Shown: positions 49,768 through 64,000, numbered from the stretch's first letter. The stretch: DNA of 64,000 nucleotides from Actinomadura rubteroloni (GCF_002911665.1 NZ_MTBP01000002.1:372001-436000); one strand, 5' to 3'. Translations and numbers: made by a program. The notes: generated by a model not told the origin, from the letters alone.

Positions 49768-51831
49768 TCAGATCAGTTCGAGCGGGTCGATTCGGATGCG
49801 GACCACCTCGTCCGCGCGGCGTGCGCTGCGGACGGCCGCCGCCGCGTGCAGCGCTCGGGCCAGCGCGGACGCGGCCCCCGGCGGCACCCGGACGAGCGCG
49901 CGCTCCTTGCCGTCCTCCACCGGGACCGGGCCGAGGACCTCTGCGCCGTCCGGCAGCCGCGCGTCGGCGAGCAGTTCGCGCAGCGCGGCCGGGGACGCGG
50001 TCAGCGACGCCATCCGCGCGGCGGGCGGGAACCCGGCCTCGCGCCGCTCGGCCAGCTCCAGTTCGGCGTACGTCGCCGGGTCCCACCGGACGAGCGCCTG
50101 CACCGGGCGCAGCGCCCCGTCCGCCGCGACGACGACCGCGCCGCCGGGCCGCACCAGCGCGGCGGCGTTCATCCAGCGCCGCAGCGCCTCCTCCCCCGCC
50201 CGCAGGTCCGGACGGGCGAGCAGGACGCGGCCGTCCAGCAGCAGCGCCGCCGCGTAGCCGCCGGCCGCGACCGGCTCGGCGCCCGGCGTCGCGACGACCA
50301 GCGCCGGTTCCGCGCCGACGTCGGTGAGGATCTGGTCGCGGCCCGACGTCCGCACCGGGACGCCGGGGAACGCCCGGCCCATCTCCTCGGCCGTCCGCCG
50401 CGCGCCGACCGCGACCGCGCGGACCTGGAAGTGCCCGCACTCGGGGCAGTGCCAGTCCCCCGCGATGCGCCCGCACCAGCGGCACGACGGCGCGGCGTGC
50501 GACGACGCCAGCGCCAGCGGGCCCTGGCACGCCGTGCAGCGCGCCGCCTCCCGGCACCGTCCGCACGCCAGGCCCGGCACGTAGCCGCGTCGCGGGACCT
50601 GGACGAGCACCGGGCCGTCGGCGAGGGCGGCGCGGGCCGTCCGGAACGCCAGCTCGCCGAGCCGGGCGGTGCGGGCCGCCGCGTCGCGCGCCAGCTCGCC
50701 GTCCTCCCCGGCGGGCCTTACGCGCGGCATCACCGCCCTGACCTGCGCGCGGTCGGCGGCGAGCGCGTGCGCCCAGCCCGTCTCCACGAGCCGCGTCGCG
50801 TCGGTGGTGCGGGTGAAGCCGCCGAACAGCGCGCCCGCGCCCGTCCGGTGCGCCCGCAGGGCCAGGACCTCGCGCGGGTGCGGGTAGGGGGCGTGCGGCT
50901 CGGCGTGGACGTCGTCGCCGTCGTCCCAGAGCACGACCAGGCCGAGGTCTTCGACCGGCGCGAACATCGTCGCGCGGGTGCCGACGACCGCGCGGACGTT
51001 CCCGCGCCGCACCGCCAGCCACCGCCGGTACCGGACGGTCGGGCCGAGATCGGCGGTCAGCGCGACGTGGCGTCCGTCGCCCAGTTCGGCGGTGAGCGCG
51101 GCGTCGACGCGGGCGACGTCACGGCCGTCCGCGACGACGACCAGGGCGCCGCGTCCGCCCGCCAGCGCCGCCGCGACCGCCCGCGCGACCGCGTCCGGCC
51201 AGTCCCCGCCCGGCAGCGCCGACCAGACGGCCCTCGGCGCGCGTCCCTCCCTGAGCGCCGTGAGGAAAGACGGGCCCGCCGGATATTTCGCCCAGGGGCC
51301 GGGGCCCGTGACGGGGTCTTCGTGCTCCCGCGGCTCGGGCGGCGGCTCGGCCTCCACGCGGGCGTGCCGGGGCGGGATCGCGAGGCGCAGCACGTCGGCC
51401 ATCGTCCCGGCGTACCGGTCGGCGACGGCGCGGGCCAGCGCCGCGATCTCCGTCGCCAGCACCGGCTCGGCGGACGTGACGCGCTCCAGGTACAGCAGCC
51501 GCCCGTCGTGCCCGCTCTCGGCGACGCGTTCCAGCACGTAGCCGTCCACGAGCCGGCCCGCGAACCGCACGCGGACACGGCAGCCGGGCACCGTCTGGGC
51601 GTCCAGCTTGTCCGGGACGAGGTAGTCGAACGGGCGGTCCAAATGCGGCAGCGGAACGTCCACCGCGACCCGCGCCACCGGCAGTTCGGCCGCCGGGCTC
51701 CGCTCCCCCTTGCGGGCCTTGCGCGTCGCGGGCGCCGCCGCCTTGCCGCCGGACGGTAGGGTCGGGTCGGGCCGCGCGGCGACCTCGTGCAATCCCGGGA
51801 TCAGGCCCGTGCCCCCGCCGTCGCTCGTCAC
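49768..51831 (-). CDS. priA: PriA-like primosomal protein N', helicase motifs degenerate
   Basis: 687 aa. The N-terminal 3'BD domain (VAVDVPLPHLDRPFDYLVPD) and the C-terminal domain (GVPVRTSGRDQ; EREAGFPPAARMASLT-like) match PriA, and the zinc-binding cysteines are present (ACGRCREAARCTACQGPLAL and CRWCGRIAGDWHCPECG). The ATPase motifs are not: the Walker A position reads LPGGDWPD and lacks the GKT, and the DEAH position reads WDDGDD. This helicase-dead form is general in actinobacteria, where PriA probably only loads the primosome at stalled forks. GTG at 51831; divergent from the membrane protein gene. Confidence 0.93.
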   Translation of the reverse strand: MTSDGGGTGLIPGLHEVAARPDPTLPSGGKAAAPATRKARKGERSPAAELPVARVAVDVPLPHLDRPFDYLVPDKLDAQTVPGCRVRVRFAGRLVDGYVLERVAESGHDGRLLYLERVTSAEPVLATEIAALARAVADRYAGTMADVLRLAIPPRHARVEAEPPPEPREHEDPVTGPGPWAKYPAGPSFLTALREGRAPRAVWSALPGGDWPDAVARAVAAALAGGRGALVVVADGRDVARVDAALTAELGDGRHVALTADLGPTVRYRRWLAVRRGNVRAVVGTRATMFAPVEDLGLVVLWDDGDDVHAEPHAPYPHPREVLALRAHRTGAGALFGGFTRTTDATRLVETGWAHALAADRAQVRAVMPRVRPAGEDGELARDAAARTARLGELAFRTARAALADGPVLVQVPRRGYVPGLACGRCREAARCTACQGPLALASSHAAPSCRWCGRIAGDWHCPECGHFQVRAVAVGARRTAEEMGRAFPGVPVRTSGRDQILTDVGAEPALVVATPGAEPVAAGGYAAALLLDGRVLLARPDLRAGEEALRRWMNAAALVRPGGAVVVAADGALRPVQALVRWDPATYAELELAERREAGFPPAARMASLTASPAALRELLADARLPDGAEVLGPVPVEDGKERALVRVPPGAASALARALHAAAAVRSARRADEVVRIRIDPLELI

Positions 51832-51915
51832 CGTCCCGTCCTACCAGACGGGAGGGACGGTCCGACGCCGCGCGGCGCCCCGCACGACCGTTCGCGAAGG
51901 ACGAGCAGGCCCACC

Positions 51916-53580
51916 GTGACCACAGCACACATCCCCGAGCGCCTCGACACCACCGGCCCCGAGCGTCCCCCGCGCCGTCCGGCCTGGCGCCGCTACGCCG
52001 ACCCCCGCAACCCGGTGACGGCCGCCACGCTGCTCGCCGCCGTCCTGCACCTGGTGTGGGCGCGGTGGCTGGCCGCCGAGGGCGGCGACCTCGCCGCCCA
52101 GGCGTTCTGGACGCACTTCGCGGGCGACCACCCCGGCTCCGCCTACAGCCTCGCCTGGTACGGCGGCATCCACCCCGTGTCCTACAGCGTGTTGTCGCCG
52201 TACGTGATGTCGTGGTTCGGCATCCGGACGGTCGCGACCGTCGCGGGCACCCTGTCGGCGACGCTGACCGCGCTGCTGCTCGTGCGGTTCCGCGCGCCCG
52301 CCACGCGCGCCGCGTCGCTCTGGGCCGCGTTCGCGATCTCCTGCAACGCCGGGTCCGGACGCGTCACGTTCGGCCTCGGCCTGGTGTTCGCGCTCGGCGC
52401 GGTGCTGGTCGCGTTCACGCCGCGCGGCCGTCCCGTCGTGCGCGCCGCCTCGATGTTCGGGCTCGCGGTGGTCGCGACGCTCGCGTCCCCGGTCGCCGGG
52501 CTGTTCCTCATGGTCGTCGCCGCCGCCTTGTTCCTCACCGGCCGCCGCCGCGCCGGCCTCGCCATCGCCGCCGGGCCGCCCATCGTCGTCGGCGTCACCA
52601 CGGTGTTGTTCCCGTTCACCGGCGTGCAGCCGATCGGGCTGTTCTCGATCGTCGTGCCCTCGATCACGAGCGTCCTCGCGCTGCTGCTCTGCGCGCCCCG
52701 CTCATGGACGCTCGTCCGCGTCGGCGCGGGCGTCTACCTCACGGGCATCGCGCTGACGTTCGCGATCCCGTCGCCGATCGGCAGCAACGTGGAACGGCTG
52801 TCGCTGCTGTTCGGCGGGATGCTGCTGCTGTGCGCGGTCGCGGCGACGACCCGTCCGTCGCGGCTGGTGGTGCTGAGCCTCGCGTTCGTCGTCACCGCCG
52901 GCTGGATGATGGTGAAGCCGGTGGACGACATCATCCACACCCGTCCGGCCGCCGCCACCGCCGGAACCGTCGGCGGCCTGCGCGCCGAACTCGACCGCTA
53001 CGGCGCCGCCCGGGGCCGCATCGAGGTCGTCCCGCTCCGCTCCCACTGGGAGACGTCGGGGCTGGCCCGGAACTACACGCTCGCGCGCGGCTGGAACCGC
53101 CAGGTGGACGCCGAACGCCACCCGATCTTCTACAAGGACGGCGCGCTCACCCCCGCGTCCTACCACGCGTGGCTGCGGCAGTGGGCCGTCCGCTTCGTCG
53201 TCCTGCCCGAGGACGAGACGGACTGGGCCGCGCACGAGGAGGCCGACCTCGTCCGCGCCGGCCAGCCCTACCTGCGCGAGGTCTACCACGACCCGTACTG
53301 GCGGCTCTACCAGGTAACGGACCCGGTGCCGCTGGTGGAACTCCCGTCGACGGTCGCCTGGATCCACTCCGACGAACTGGCCGTGGACGTCCCCTCGCGC
53401 GGCTCCGTGCTCCTGCGCATCGTCTGGTCCCCCTGGCTGGGCGTCTCCACCGACCACGGCTCCGGCGGCGGCTGCCTGGAACGCGACGGCACCTTCATCC
53501 GCCTGCACGCCCCCGGCCCCGGCCGCTACCGCGTCGCGGCCCACTACGCCCTCCCCCGCGGCACCCCCTGCCCCCGCTAG
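51916..53580 (+). CDS. Large polytopic membrane protein with C-terminal extracytoplasmic domain
   Basis: 554 aa from the GTG at 51916. About 10 helices up to residue 345 (for example TAATLLAAVLHLVWARWL; ASLWAAFAISCNAGSGRV; VASMFGLAVVATLA-type), then a soluble domain of about 200 residues with ARGWNRQVDAERHPIFYKDG and the VRFVVLPEDETDW segment. The layout resembles GT-C-type membrane glycosyltransferases or related cell-envelope proteins, but I see no certain catalytic motif; the HFAGDHPGSAYSLAW loop after helix 1 has acidic residues of the sort used there. Often located between priA and metK. Convergent with metK; a shared terminator follows. Confidence 0.72.
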   Translation: MTTAHIPERLDTTGPERPPRRPAWRRYADPRNPVTAATLLAAVLHLVWARWLAAEGGDLAAQAFWTHFAGDHPGSAYSLAWYGGIHPVSYSVLSPYVMSWFGIRTVATVAGTLSATLTALLLVRFRAPATRAASLWAAFAISCNAGSGRVTFGLGLVFALGAVLVAFTPRGRPVVRAASMFGLAVVATLASPVAGLFLMVVAAALFLTGRRRAGLAIAAGPPIVVGVTTVLFPFTGVQPIGLFSIVVPSITSVLALLLCAPRSWTLVRVGAGVYLTGIALTFAIPSPIGSNVERLSLLFGGMLLLCAVAATTRPSRLVVLSLAFVVTAGWMMVKPVDDIIHTRPAAATAGTVGGLRAELDRYGAARGRIEVVPLRSHWETSGLARNYTLARGWNRQVDAERHPIFYKDGALTPASYHAWLRQWAVRFVVLPEDETDWAAHEEADLVRAGQPYLREVYHDPYWRLYQVTDPVPLVELPSTVAWIHSDELAVDVPSRGSVLLRIVWSPWLGVSTDHGSGGGCLERDGTFIRLHAPGPGRYRVAAHYALPRGTPCPR

Positions 53581-53597
53581 CCCGCGCCCGGACATGC

Positions 53598-53631
53598 GAA
53601 AGGTCCGCTGCCATACGGCGGCGGACCTTTC
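53598..53631. terminator. Bidirectional terminator between the membrane protein gene and metK
   Basis: GAAAGGTCCGC (53598-53608) pairs with GCGGACCTTTC (53621-53631), extended inside by partial GCC/GGC pairing. It lies between two convergent stops (53580 and 53650) and can act in both directions. Confidence 0.88.
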
Positions 53632-53649
53632 AGGGGTGTGCGGCAGTCG

Positions 53650-54843
<1,194 letters not shown>

Positions 54844-54991
54844 GTTGCGTGGACTCCTTGCAGCGGCTGCTGACTGATGTCGCAGAGCGGATGTGGTGGT
54901 CGGCACGGCCGGGGGTTGCGCCCGCCCCCGCCCGGGGTTCGGTTTTCCGAGGAAGTCTATAGGGATGGGCTCTCGGCGTCCCGGCCGCGTC

Positions 54992-56254
54992 TCAGCCGCC
55001 GAGACGGGCGGCGACGAGGTCCCAGACGACGTCGGCGAGCGCCTCCTTCGGGCCGCGCGGCACCTCGACCGACGAGCCGTCCGCGCCGAGCACGACGGCC
55101 GCGTTGTCGGGCCGCCCGAACGCCAGGTCCGGGCCGACCTGGTTGACGACGAGCAGGTCGCAGCCCTTGCGGGCGAGCTTGGCGCGGCCGTTGGCGAGGA
55201 CGTCGTCGGTCTCGGCGGCGAACCCGACGATCACCTGCCCGGCGCGCGGGCAGGCGCCGAGTTCGGCGAGGACGTCGGGGTTCTGCACCAGCTCGACCGG
55301 TTCCGGCCCGGCCCCGTCCCGCTTCTTGATCTTGGACGGGCGGTACCCGGCGGGCCGGAAGTCCGCCACGGCCGCCGCCATCACGACCGCGTCGGCCTTG
55401 CCTCCACCGGCCGACCCCGACCGGCCTTCCGTGCCGTCGGCGGCCGAGAGCACCGCGTCGCGCAGCTCCAGCGCCGACTCGACCGCGACGACCCGCACCC
55501 CGGCCGGGTCGGGCAGGGCGACGTTCGCGGCGACCAGCGTCACCCGCGCGCCGCGCGCCGCCGCCGTCCGGGCGAGCGTGTAGCCCTGCAGCCCGGACGA
55601 CCGGTTGCCGAGGAACCGGACGGGGTCCAGCGCCTCCCGCGTCCCGCCCGCCGAGACCACGACGTGCCGCCCGTCCAGATCCCGGGGAAGGGCCCCGCGC
55701 GCGAGCACGCGGCGCGCGACCTCGAACAGCGCCTCGGGGTCGGGCAGCCGTCCGGGCCCGGTGTCCTTGCCGGTGAGCCGGCCGGACGCCGGGTCCACGA
55801 CGATCGACCCGCGTTCCCGCAGCGTCGCGACGTTCGCCTGCGTGGCCGGGTGCTCCCACATCTCGGTGTGCATCGCGGGCGCGAACACGACCGGGCAGCG
55901 GGCGGTGAGCAGCGTGTTGGTGAGCAGGTCGTCGGCGAGCCCGTGCGCCGCGCGGGCCATCAGGTCCGCGGTGGCGGGCGCGACGAACACGAGATCGGCC
56001 GTCTGGCCGATGCGCACGTGCGGCACGTCGGCGACGCCGTCCCAGACGCGGGTCGCGACCGGACGGCCCGACAGCGCCGCCCAGGTGGGCTCCCCGACGA
56101 ACCGGAGCGCGTCCGCGGTGGGCACGACCGTGACGTCGTGCCCCGACTCGGTGAACCGCCGCAGCAGCTCGCAGACCTTGTAGGCGGCGATGCCCGCGCC
56201 GACGCCGAGCACCACGCGGGGCCGGGCGGCGGGCGCGCCGTCGTGCGGAGTCAT
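54992..56254 (-). CDS. coaBC: Bifunctional phosphopantothenoylcysteine decarboxylase / PPC synthetase
   Basis: 420 aa. Two steps of coenzyme A synthesis. The N-terminal CoaC flavoprotein (1-185) has [19 protein letters not shown] and [20 protein letters not shown], with the conserved PAMN-like segment (PAMH here). The C-terminal CoaB domain has [40 protein letters not shown] and [18 protein letters not shown] at 56254, 11 bp after the rpoZ stop. Confidence 0.96.
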   Translation of the reverse strand: MTPHDGAPAARPRVVLGVGAGIAAYKVCELLRRFTESGHDVTVVPTADALRFVGEPTWAALSGRPVATRVWDGVADVPHVRIGQTADLVFVAPATADLMARAAHGLADDLLTNTLLTARCPVVFAPAMHTEMWEHPATQANVATLRERGSIVVDPASGRLTGKDTGPGRLPDPEALFEVARRVLARGALPRDLDGRHVVVSAGGTREALDPVRFLGNRSSGLQGYTLARTAAARGARVTLVAANVALPDPAGVRVVAVESALELRDAVLSAADGTEGRSGSAGGGKADAVVMAAAVADFRPAGYRPSKIKKRDGAGPEPVELVQNPDVLAELGACPRAGQVIVGFAAETDDVLANGRAKLARKGCDLLVVNQVGPDLAFGRPDNAAVVLGADGSSVEVPRGPKEALADVVWDLVAARLGG

Positions 56255-56265
56255 GCGGGGCCGGA

Positions 56266-56520
56266 TCAGCCCTCGACGGGCTCGGCGTGCAGGAGCCCCT
56301 CGCGCGTCTCGCGGAGCGCGATCGACAGCGGCTTCTCCTGGACCTGGGTCTCCACCAGCGGCCCGACGTACTCCAGCAGGCCCTCGCCGAGCTGGGCGTA
56401 GTAGGCGTTGATCTGCCGGGCGCGCTTGGCCGCGATGCTCACGAGGCCGTACTTGGTGTCGACGACTTCGAGCAGCTCGTCGATCGACGGGTTGGTGATG
56501 CCTTCGTTGCTGGCTGCCAC
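56266..56520 (-). CDS. rpoZ: RNA polymerase omega subunit
   Basis: 84 aa. Contains the omega core [20 protein letters not shown] followed by AAKRARQIN and the actinobacterial C-terminal [14 protein letters not shown]. Assists beta' folding in RNA polymerase. GTG at 56520, 21 bp after gmk, in the order gmk-rpoZ-coaBC that is conserved in actinobacteria. Confidence 0.95.
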   Translation of the reverse strand: MAASNEGITNPSIDELLEVVDTKYGLVSIAAKRARQINAYYAQLGEGLLEYVGPLVETQVQEKPLSIALRETREGLLHAEPVEG

Positions 56521-56541
56521 GCGGTGGCCTTCCGATCGAAG

Positions 56542-57132
56542 CTAAGGGTGAACAACCATCAAGGTTAGCAGTTCGGCGCACACGTCCCGGACGGACGTGT
56601 TGACGAGCGTGAGATCGAATTCCTTCTCGGCCGCGAGTTCGACGCGGGCGGCGGCGAGCCGGCGTTCGATGACGTCCGGCGGCTCGGTGCCGCGCCCGGT
56701 GAGGCGGCGGACGAGTTCGTCCCAGCTCGGCGGCGCGAGGAAGACCAGACGCGCCTCGGGCATGGTGGCGCGGACCTGGCGGGCGCCCTGGAGGTCGATC
56801 TCCAGCAGGACGGGCTCGCCCCGGGTGAGGCGTTCGACGACGGGACCGCGCGGAGTTCCATAGCGATTTCCGGCGAATTCGGCCCATTCAAGAAGTTCCC
56901 CTTCGGCGACGAGCCGGTCGAAACCGGCGTCGTCGACGAAGAAGTACTGCACACCGTGCTTTTCTCCCGGCCGGGGAGACCGGGTGGTCACCGAGACCGA
57001 CAGCCACACCTCAGGATGTGAACGCCGGATCTCGGCGACGACCGTGCTCTTCCCGACGCCTGACGGACCGGAGAGGACCGTCAGCCGCCGGTGGGAGGGA
57101 GCTTGCACGTCGAAGCCTTCCGAAGCAGTCAT
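56542..57132 (-). CDS. gmk: Guanylate kinase
   Basis: 196 aa. Converts GMP to GDP with ATP. P-loop [19 protein letters not shown]-binding region [20 protein letters not shown] and [31 protein letters not shown] is the conserved Asp strand. The ATG at 57132 (MTASEGFDV) is preferred; the frame remains open upstream to 57357 across the mihF 3' end, but those codons are unrelated to the family. mihF lies 94 bp upstream on the same strand. Confidence 0.95.
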   Translation of the reverse strand: MTASEGFDVQAPSHRRLTVLSGPSGVGKSTVVAEIRRSHPEVWLSVSVTTRSPRPGEKHGVQYFFVDDAGFDRLVAEGELLEWAEFAGNRYGTPRGPVVERLTRGEPVLLEIDLQGARQVRATMPEARLVFLAPPSWDELVRRLTGRGTEPPDVIERRLAAARVELAAEKEFDLTLVNTSVRDVCAELLTLMVVHP

Positions 57133-57226
57133 GAATGCCTCGGAACCGGACGAGATGGAGCCGGCGCCGGGCAGGCCCGGACCGGCCGCGACGGCATCGC
57201 CGTCACGCCCGTCCACGGAGCGCGGG

Positions 57227-57553
57227 TCAGCGGTTTCCACCGCCGCCGAACTCACGCTCCAGGGAGGCGCGCTGGTTGGCGCCGAGACCCCGCACGCGGC
57301 GGGATTCGGCGATGCCCAGGCGCTCCATGATCTGCTTGGCACGCACCTTGCCCACACCGGGCAGGGACTCCAGGAGGGCCGACACCTTCATCTTCCCGAT
57401 GACGTCGTCGGCCTGACCCTCCTTGAGGACCTCGGCGAGCGAGGTCCCCCCGTGCTTGAGCCGGTTCTTTACCTCGGCCCGCTCTTTCCGGGCCTTGGCA
57501 GCCTTCTCCAGGGCTGCGGCGCGCTGTTCGGGGGTCAGGGGCGGAAGAGCCAC
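57227..57553 (-). CDS. mihF: Actinobacterial integration host factor
   Basis: 108 aa. Nucleoid-associated DNA-bending protein. Contains [35 protein letters not shown] and the HhH-like [20 protein letters not shown] typical of mIHF/sIHF. GTG at 57553 follows GAGGTGA by 7 bp. Transcribed from its own promoter (57600-57629) in front of gmk. Confidence 0.96.
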   Translation of the reverse strand: MALPPLTPEQRAAALEKAAKARKERAEVKNRLKHGGTSLAEVLKEGQADDVIGKMKVSALLESLPGVGKVRAKQIMERLGIAESRRVRGLGANQRASLEREFGGGGNR

Positions 57554-57599
57554 GCCGGGTCACCTCAGGTTTCCACTCGACGGAGTCGGACGGGACGGG

Positions 57600-57629
57600 A
57601 AACTAGCGAGTTCACGCCCCATAAGGCAA
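57600..57629 (-). promoter_or_regulatory. Probable mihF promoter
   Basis: Minus strand: TTGCCT (57629-57624) as -35 and TAGTTT (57605-57600) as -10, with an 18-bp spacer. The start would be near 57593, giving a 40-base leader before the mihF GTG. Confidence 0.5.
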
Positions 57630-57897
57630 CGTGAAAGCCCGTTTAGCCCGCCACAAAATCACGAAAATCACTCCTTGAAGCGTCCCGAATACAGAGGGTA
57701 CACAACTCGGGCCCGTCCGGCACCCAACCCCCCGCCATCCTGGGACTTTCGCATGATCGTGGAAAACCGCCCATTCTGCCCCCGAATGTGTGACTCGTCA
57801 CCCTGACCGGCGGGTCCGCCGCAGAGTCGGCACGCCCGTTATGGAGCGTTCCATTCACGTCCCGGGGACCCCGCCGCGACCGCTCGGCGGAGCGCGT
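57630..57897. other. Gene-free gap between pyrF and mihF
   Basis: Together with the mihF promoter this gap spans 344 bp. It is less GC-rich than the surroundings, especially 57645-57790, as expected for promoter and terminator DNA. A short GGCGGGTCCGCC stem at 57809-57820 could help end the pyr transcript. A 71-codon minus-strand frame (57858-57643) crosses it but has no recognisable start signal or family. Confidence 0.5.
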
Positions 57898-58590
57898 TCA
57901 GCGCGTGGCGCGGAGCCCGGCGGCGATCCGCGCGGCGGCGGCGCCCGGGTCGCCGGCCCGCGTGATCGGACGGCCGACGACCACCAGGTCCGCCCCGGCG
58001 GCGAGCGCGCTCTCGGGCGTCGCGACGCGCGCCTGGTCCTGAACGTCCGCGCCCGCGGGCCGCACCCCCGGCGTGATGATCACGACGTCCGGCCCGACCG
58101 CCGCGCGGACCGCCGCCGCCTCGCGCGGCGAGCACACGAGCGCCCGCGCGCCCGCCTCGACGGCGAGGACCGCGAACCGCAGCACGGCGGCGGGCACCGG
58201 ACCGGCGACGCCGAGCGCGGCCAGGTCCGCGTCGTCCAGCGATGTGAGAAGCGTCACTGCGGCTACGCGCGTGTCGGGCGCGGCCTCCACCGCCGCGCGC
58301 ACCATGTCCGGCCCCCCGGCCGCGTGGACGGTCAGGTACGCGGGCTTCAGCCGCGCCACCGACCGCGCCGCGCCCGCCACGGTCGCCGGGATGTCGTGCA
58401 GCTTCAGGTCCAGGAACAGGTCGGCGTCACCCACGTCCCGCACCCGCGTGACCGCCTCGGCGCCGTAGCGCAGGTACAGCTCCAGCCCGACCTTGAGCGT
58501 GCTGACGTGCGGCGCGACGAGCGACGCCCAGCGCGCGGCCGTGTCCAGCTCGGGGGCGTCCAGCGCGACGGCGACGGGGGCGCGGGTCAT
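57898..58590 (-). CDS. pyrF: Orotidine 5'-phosphate decarboxylase
   Basis: 230 aa. Last step of UMP synthesis. The catalytic D-x-K-x-x-D motif appears as [14 protein letters not shown], and the phosphate end as [16 protein letters not shown] and [18 protein letters not shown] at 58590 overlaps the pyrD stop by 4 bp. Last gene of the carA-carB-pyrK-pyrD-pyrF run. Confidence 0.96.
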   Translation of the reverse strand: MTRAPVAVALDAPELDTAARWASLVAPHVSTLKVGLELYLRYGAEAVTRVRDVGDADLFLDLKLHDIPATVAGAARSVARLKPAYLTVHAAGGPDMVRAAVEAAPDTRVAAVTLLTSLDDADLAALGVAGPVPAAVLRFAVLAVEAGARALVCSPREAAAVRAAVGPDVVIITPGVRPAGADVQDQARVATPESALAAGADLVVVGRPITRAGDPGAAAARIAAGLRATR

Positions 58591-59603
58591 GGCAGGGTCT
58601 CCTTGAGTTCTCCGGCGGGCTCGGCCGGCGCGGCGGGCGGCGGGACGTCGATCCCGGCGAGCGGCGGCGCGTACCCGGCGGGCTTGTGGGCCAGCCCGAC
58701 GGCGTCGGCGACGCGGCCGAGCCTGCGGGCGGCCAGGGCCTCGTCCAGCTCGCGCAGGATGCGCGGGACGGCCCCGGGATCGTGGAACAGCGTCGTGCCC
58801 ACCCCGACCGCCGACGCGCCCGCGAGCAGGAACTCCAGGGCGTCCAGGCCGGACGTGACGCCGCCGACCCCGACGATCGGCACGTCGGGCAGCGCGGCGT
58901 GGACCTGGTAGACGCACCGCAGCGCGATCGGGCGGATCGCCGGCCCCGACAGCCCGCCCGACACGCCGGTGAGCGTGGGCCGCAGCGTCGTGGTGTCGAT
59001 CGCCGTGCCCTCGACGGTGTTGATGAGCGTCAGGCCGTCCGCACCCGCGTCCACGCAGGCCAGCGCGACGTTCGCGAGGTCGGCGGCGTCGGGCGCGAGC
59101 TTGGCGAGGACGGGCGTGCCCGGCGCCGCCCCGGCCCGCGCCGCGCGCACCACCGACGCCGCCGAGCGCGGGTGCCGGGAGAACATGCGCCCCCGGTCCT
59201 CGACGTTCGGGCAGGCGACGTTGACCTCGATCGCGGCGACGCCGGGCGCGCCGCGCAGCCGGGCGGCCAGCTCGCCGAACTCCTCGGCGCTGTCGCCCGC
59301 GATCGACACGACGACCGGGACGTCCTGCTCGGCGAGCCACGGCAGGTCCCGGTCGAGGAAGCCCTCGATGCCGGGGCCGGGCAGCCCCATCGCGGTCAGC
59401 AGCGCGCTCGGGGCCTCGGTGACGCGCGGCGTGGGCCGTCCGGCGCGGGGCCGCAGCGTCACCGACGGCGTGACGAACGCGCCGAGCTTGGACAGCTCGA
59501 AGAACGCCGCCAGCTCGCGTCCGGTGCCGGCGCACCCGGCGGCGGTCAGCAACGGCGCGGAGAGGTCGAGCGGGCCGAGGGCGGTCCGCAGGCGGTCGCT
59601 CAC
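58587..59603 (-). CDS. pyrD: Dihydroorotate dehydrogenase, class 1B catalytic subunit
   Basis: 338 aa. FMN enzyme that oxidises dihydroorotate, using NAD through PyrK. Shows [36 protein letters not shown] (substrate/FMN region with Asn and Cys), [16 protein letters not shown] (Lys) and [20 protein letters not shown] (FMN phosphate). Lacks an N-terminal membrane helix, consistent with class 1. A C-terminal Pro-rich tail of about 25 residues is extra. GTG at 59603 overlaps the pyrK stop by 4 bp. Confidence 0.95.
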   Translation of the reverse strand: MSDRLRTALGPLDLSAPLLTAAGCAGTGRELAAFFELSKLGAFVTPSVTLRPRAGRPTPRVTEAPSALLTAMGLPGPGIEGFLDRDLPWLAEQDVPVVVSIAGDSAEEFGELAARLRGAPGVAAIEVNVACPNVEDRGRMFSRHPRSAASVVRAARAGAAPGTPVLAKLAPDAADLANVALACVDAGADGLTLINTVEGTAIDTTTLRPTLTGVSGGLSGPAIRPIALRCVYQVHAALPDVPIVGVGGVTSGLDALEFLLAGASAVGVGTTLFHDPGAVPRILRELDEALAARRLGRVADAVGLAHKPAGYAPPLAGIDVPPPAAPAEPAGELKETLP

Positions 59604-60487
59604 CGGGCGCCTCCGTCGGGGAGTGCGGCGGCGCGCGGCGCGCCGAGGGCGTCGAACGGGATCGTGCCGAGGTCGCCCCAGCGGACGCGGTCGCCGCGCA
59701 GGACGGGCCCGTCGGCGCAGGCCCGCACCATGCGCGTGACGCCGTCCTCGCCCTGGACGGGCAGGACGCACGTCATGCACGCCCCGATGCCGCACGCGCC
59801 CGTCCGGCCGAGGAACTCCTGGACCGACACCTGGGACGGCAGGCCGAACTCGGCGGCGACGCGCGTGACGGCCCGCAGCAGCGGCGTCGGGCCGCACGCG
59901 TAGACGACGTCGGCGCCCGTCTCGGCGACGACGCGGGGCAGGATCTCGCGGACGGTGCCGCGCTCCCCCGTCGAGCCGTCCTCGGTCGTGACGGTCGCGC
60001 TGTCGCCGATGCGCTGGGCCATGCGGGAGCCGAACACGTGCCGTCCGGTCGCGCCGCCGAGGACGAAGTGGACCTTGCAGCCGCGCCGGCGGAGCGTGTC
60101 GGCGAGCGCGAACAGCGCCGCGCCGCCCGGTCCCCCGCCGACCAGCAGGCAGGTGACGGGGTCCCGGGGCAGGCGGAACGGGCGGCCGAGCGGCCCGAGG
60201 ACGTCGAGCTTGTCGCGGGAGCGGCGCCCGGCCAGCCACGCGGTGCCGGGCTCGCTGTCGGCGAAGACGACCTCGACCGTCCCGCCGTAGTCCGGCTTCA
60301 CCTCGTAGACGCCGAAGCAGCGGCGGATCAGCCGGGACGAGTGGTCGCCGCCGACCGCCAGCGCCACGAACTGCCCCGGCCGGAACCGTTCGGCGACGGC
60401 CGGGGCGACCAGTGTCATCGCGTGGTAGTCCTGCACCCCGCGGACCGTCAGGACCGTCGCCGACGTCTGCACCGGTGAGTCGGACAC
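59600..60487 (-). CDS. pyrK: Dihydroorotate dehydrogenase electron transfer subunit
   Basis: 295 aa. FAD/iron-sulfur reductase subunit. Ferredoxin-reductase-type domains with [18 protein letters not shown] (NAD-binding) and [17 protein letters not shown]. The C-terminal 2Fe-2S motif is [20 protein letters not shown] with a last Cys in [10 protein letters not shown]. Passes electrons from PyrD FMN to NAD. GTG at 60487, 33 bp after the carB stop; overlaps pyrD by 4 bp. Confidence 0.94.
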   Translation of the reverse strand: MSDSPVQTSATVLTVRGVQDYHAMTLVAPAVAERFRPGQFVALAVGGDHSSRLIRRCFGVYEVKPDYGGTVEVVFADSEPGTAWLAGRRSRDKLDVLGPLGRPFRLPRDPVTCLLVGGGPGGAALFALADTLRRRGCKVHFVLGGATGRHVFGSRMAQRIGDSATVTTEDGSTGERGTVREILPRVVAETGADVVYACGPTPLLRAVTRVAAEFGLPSQVSVQEFLGRTGACGIGACMTCVLPVQGEDGVTRMVRACADGPVLRGDRVRWGDLGTIPFDALGAPRAAALPDGGAR

Positions 60488-60520
60488 AAGCTCCCTCTCG
60501 TCGTCGCTACGCGGGCGCGC

Positions 60521-63849
<3,329 letters not shown>

Positions 63850-63850
<1 letters not shown>

Positions 63851-64000
63851 CACTCCGCTCCCTTCGTCATCAGGTCGCAGAAGCGGTCGAACAGGCCGGT
63901 GGCGTCGTGCGGGCCCGCCGCCGCCTCCGGGTGGTACTGGACGGAGAACGCGGGCCGCTCCAGCAGCCGCAGGCCCTCCACGCAGCCGTCGTTGAGGTTG
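63850..64000 (-). CDS. carA: Carbamoyl-phosphate synthase small subunit, 3' end only
   Basis: Only the last 49 codons lie in the window; the start is beyond the right edge. They read [20 protein letters not shown], then [20 protein letters not shown] and the end [21 protein letters not shown] contains the His and Glu of the glutaminase catalytic triad. The protein supplies ammonia from glutamine to CarB. The stop (63852-63850) overlaps the carB ATG by 1 bp. Confidence 0.95.

Noticed and set aside
54844..54991. SAM riboswitch in front of metK
   Set aside because: The 148-bp leader shows no SAM-aptamer consensus; only a possible -10 (TAGACT) is visible.
57643..57858. 71-codon minus-strand frame between pyrF and mihF
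   Set aside because: No start signals, no conserved features, lies in promoter/terminator DNA.

Overview
The window is about 64 kb of very GC-rich DNA in which nearly every gene has actinobacterial features: many GTG and some TTG starts, 4-bp stop/start overlaps, an actinobacterial integration host factor (mihF), an F420-type LLM oxidoreductase, a helicase-dead PriA, a BldC-like regulator and a Scr1/DUF397 module. I infer a filamentous actinomycete, most likely of the Streptosporangiales/Thermomonosporaceae type (Actinomadura-like). The genus is a guess from gene content.

Most of the window is chromosomal housekeeping on the minus strand. Reading right to left along transcription, it starts with carA (cut by the right edge), carB, pyrK, pyrD and pyrF (pyrimidine synthesis). 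Then come mihF, gmk, rpoZ, coaBC and metK, followed by priA, an unrecognised protein, def, fmt and rsmB. After a variable 5-kb segment come rpe and an FMN-riboswitch-controlled ribE-ribM-ribBA-ribH operon running into hisG. The left part holds aroC-aroK-aroB-aroQ (shikimate pathway), and an Xaa-Pro peptidase gene (pepQ-like) is cut by the left edge.

Accessory blocks lie between these. (a) 0.9-7.0 kb: an AAC(3)-type acetyltransferase, a membrane-tethered NB-ARC/TPR NTPase, and an acyl-CoA operon (thioesterase, enoyl-CoA isomerase, F420 oxidoreductase). That operon is divergent from a TetR gene, with three operator-like palindromes between them. (b) 10.3-16.5 kb: a complete Mrp-type Na+/H+ antiporter operon, mnhAB(fused)-C-D-E-F-G. 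(c) 16.6-26.0 kb: an orphan prepilin peptidase, an SseB-like protein, an aminotransferase, an acyl-CoA synthetase, a small P-loop kinase, a secreted propeller-like protein, an FKBP, an ABC exporter pair and a polysaccharide deacetylase. (d) 26.0-34.3 kb: an NCS2 nucleobase permease, PucR, DUF2877, a DUF6986 aldolase-like protein, MocA and XdhC, and a Tat-exported sulfite-oxidase-like enzyme. This suggests purine catabolism and molybdoenzyme maturation, but no catalytic purine enzyme is present here.

The most unusual stretch is 40.6-45.5 kb, between rpe and rsmB. It contains a BldC paralogue with an extra C-terminal region, a Scr1-type regulator followed by two DUF397 genes made by tandem duplication (the second with its first half tripled in exact 22-residue steps), two GNAT genes and a Nudix gene. 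It also holds a frameshifted C-terminal remnant of what looks like an ATP-grasp peptide maturase (TgmB/MvdD type), whose stop overlaps the start of one GNAT gene. I see no tRNA, rRNA, insertion sequence or CRISPR array.
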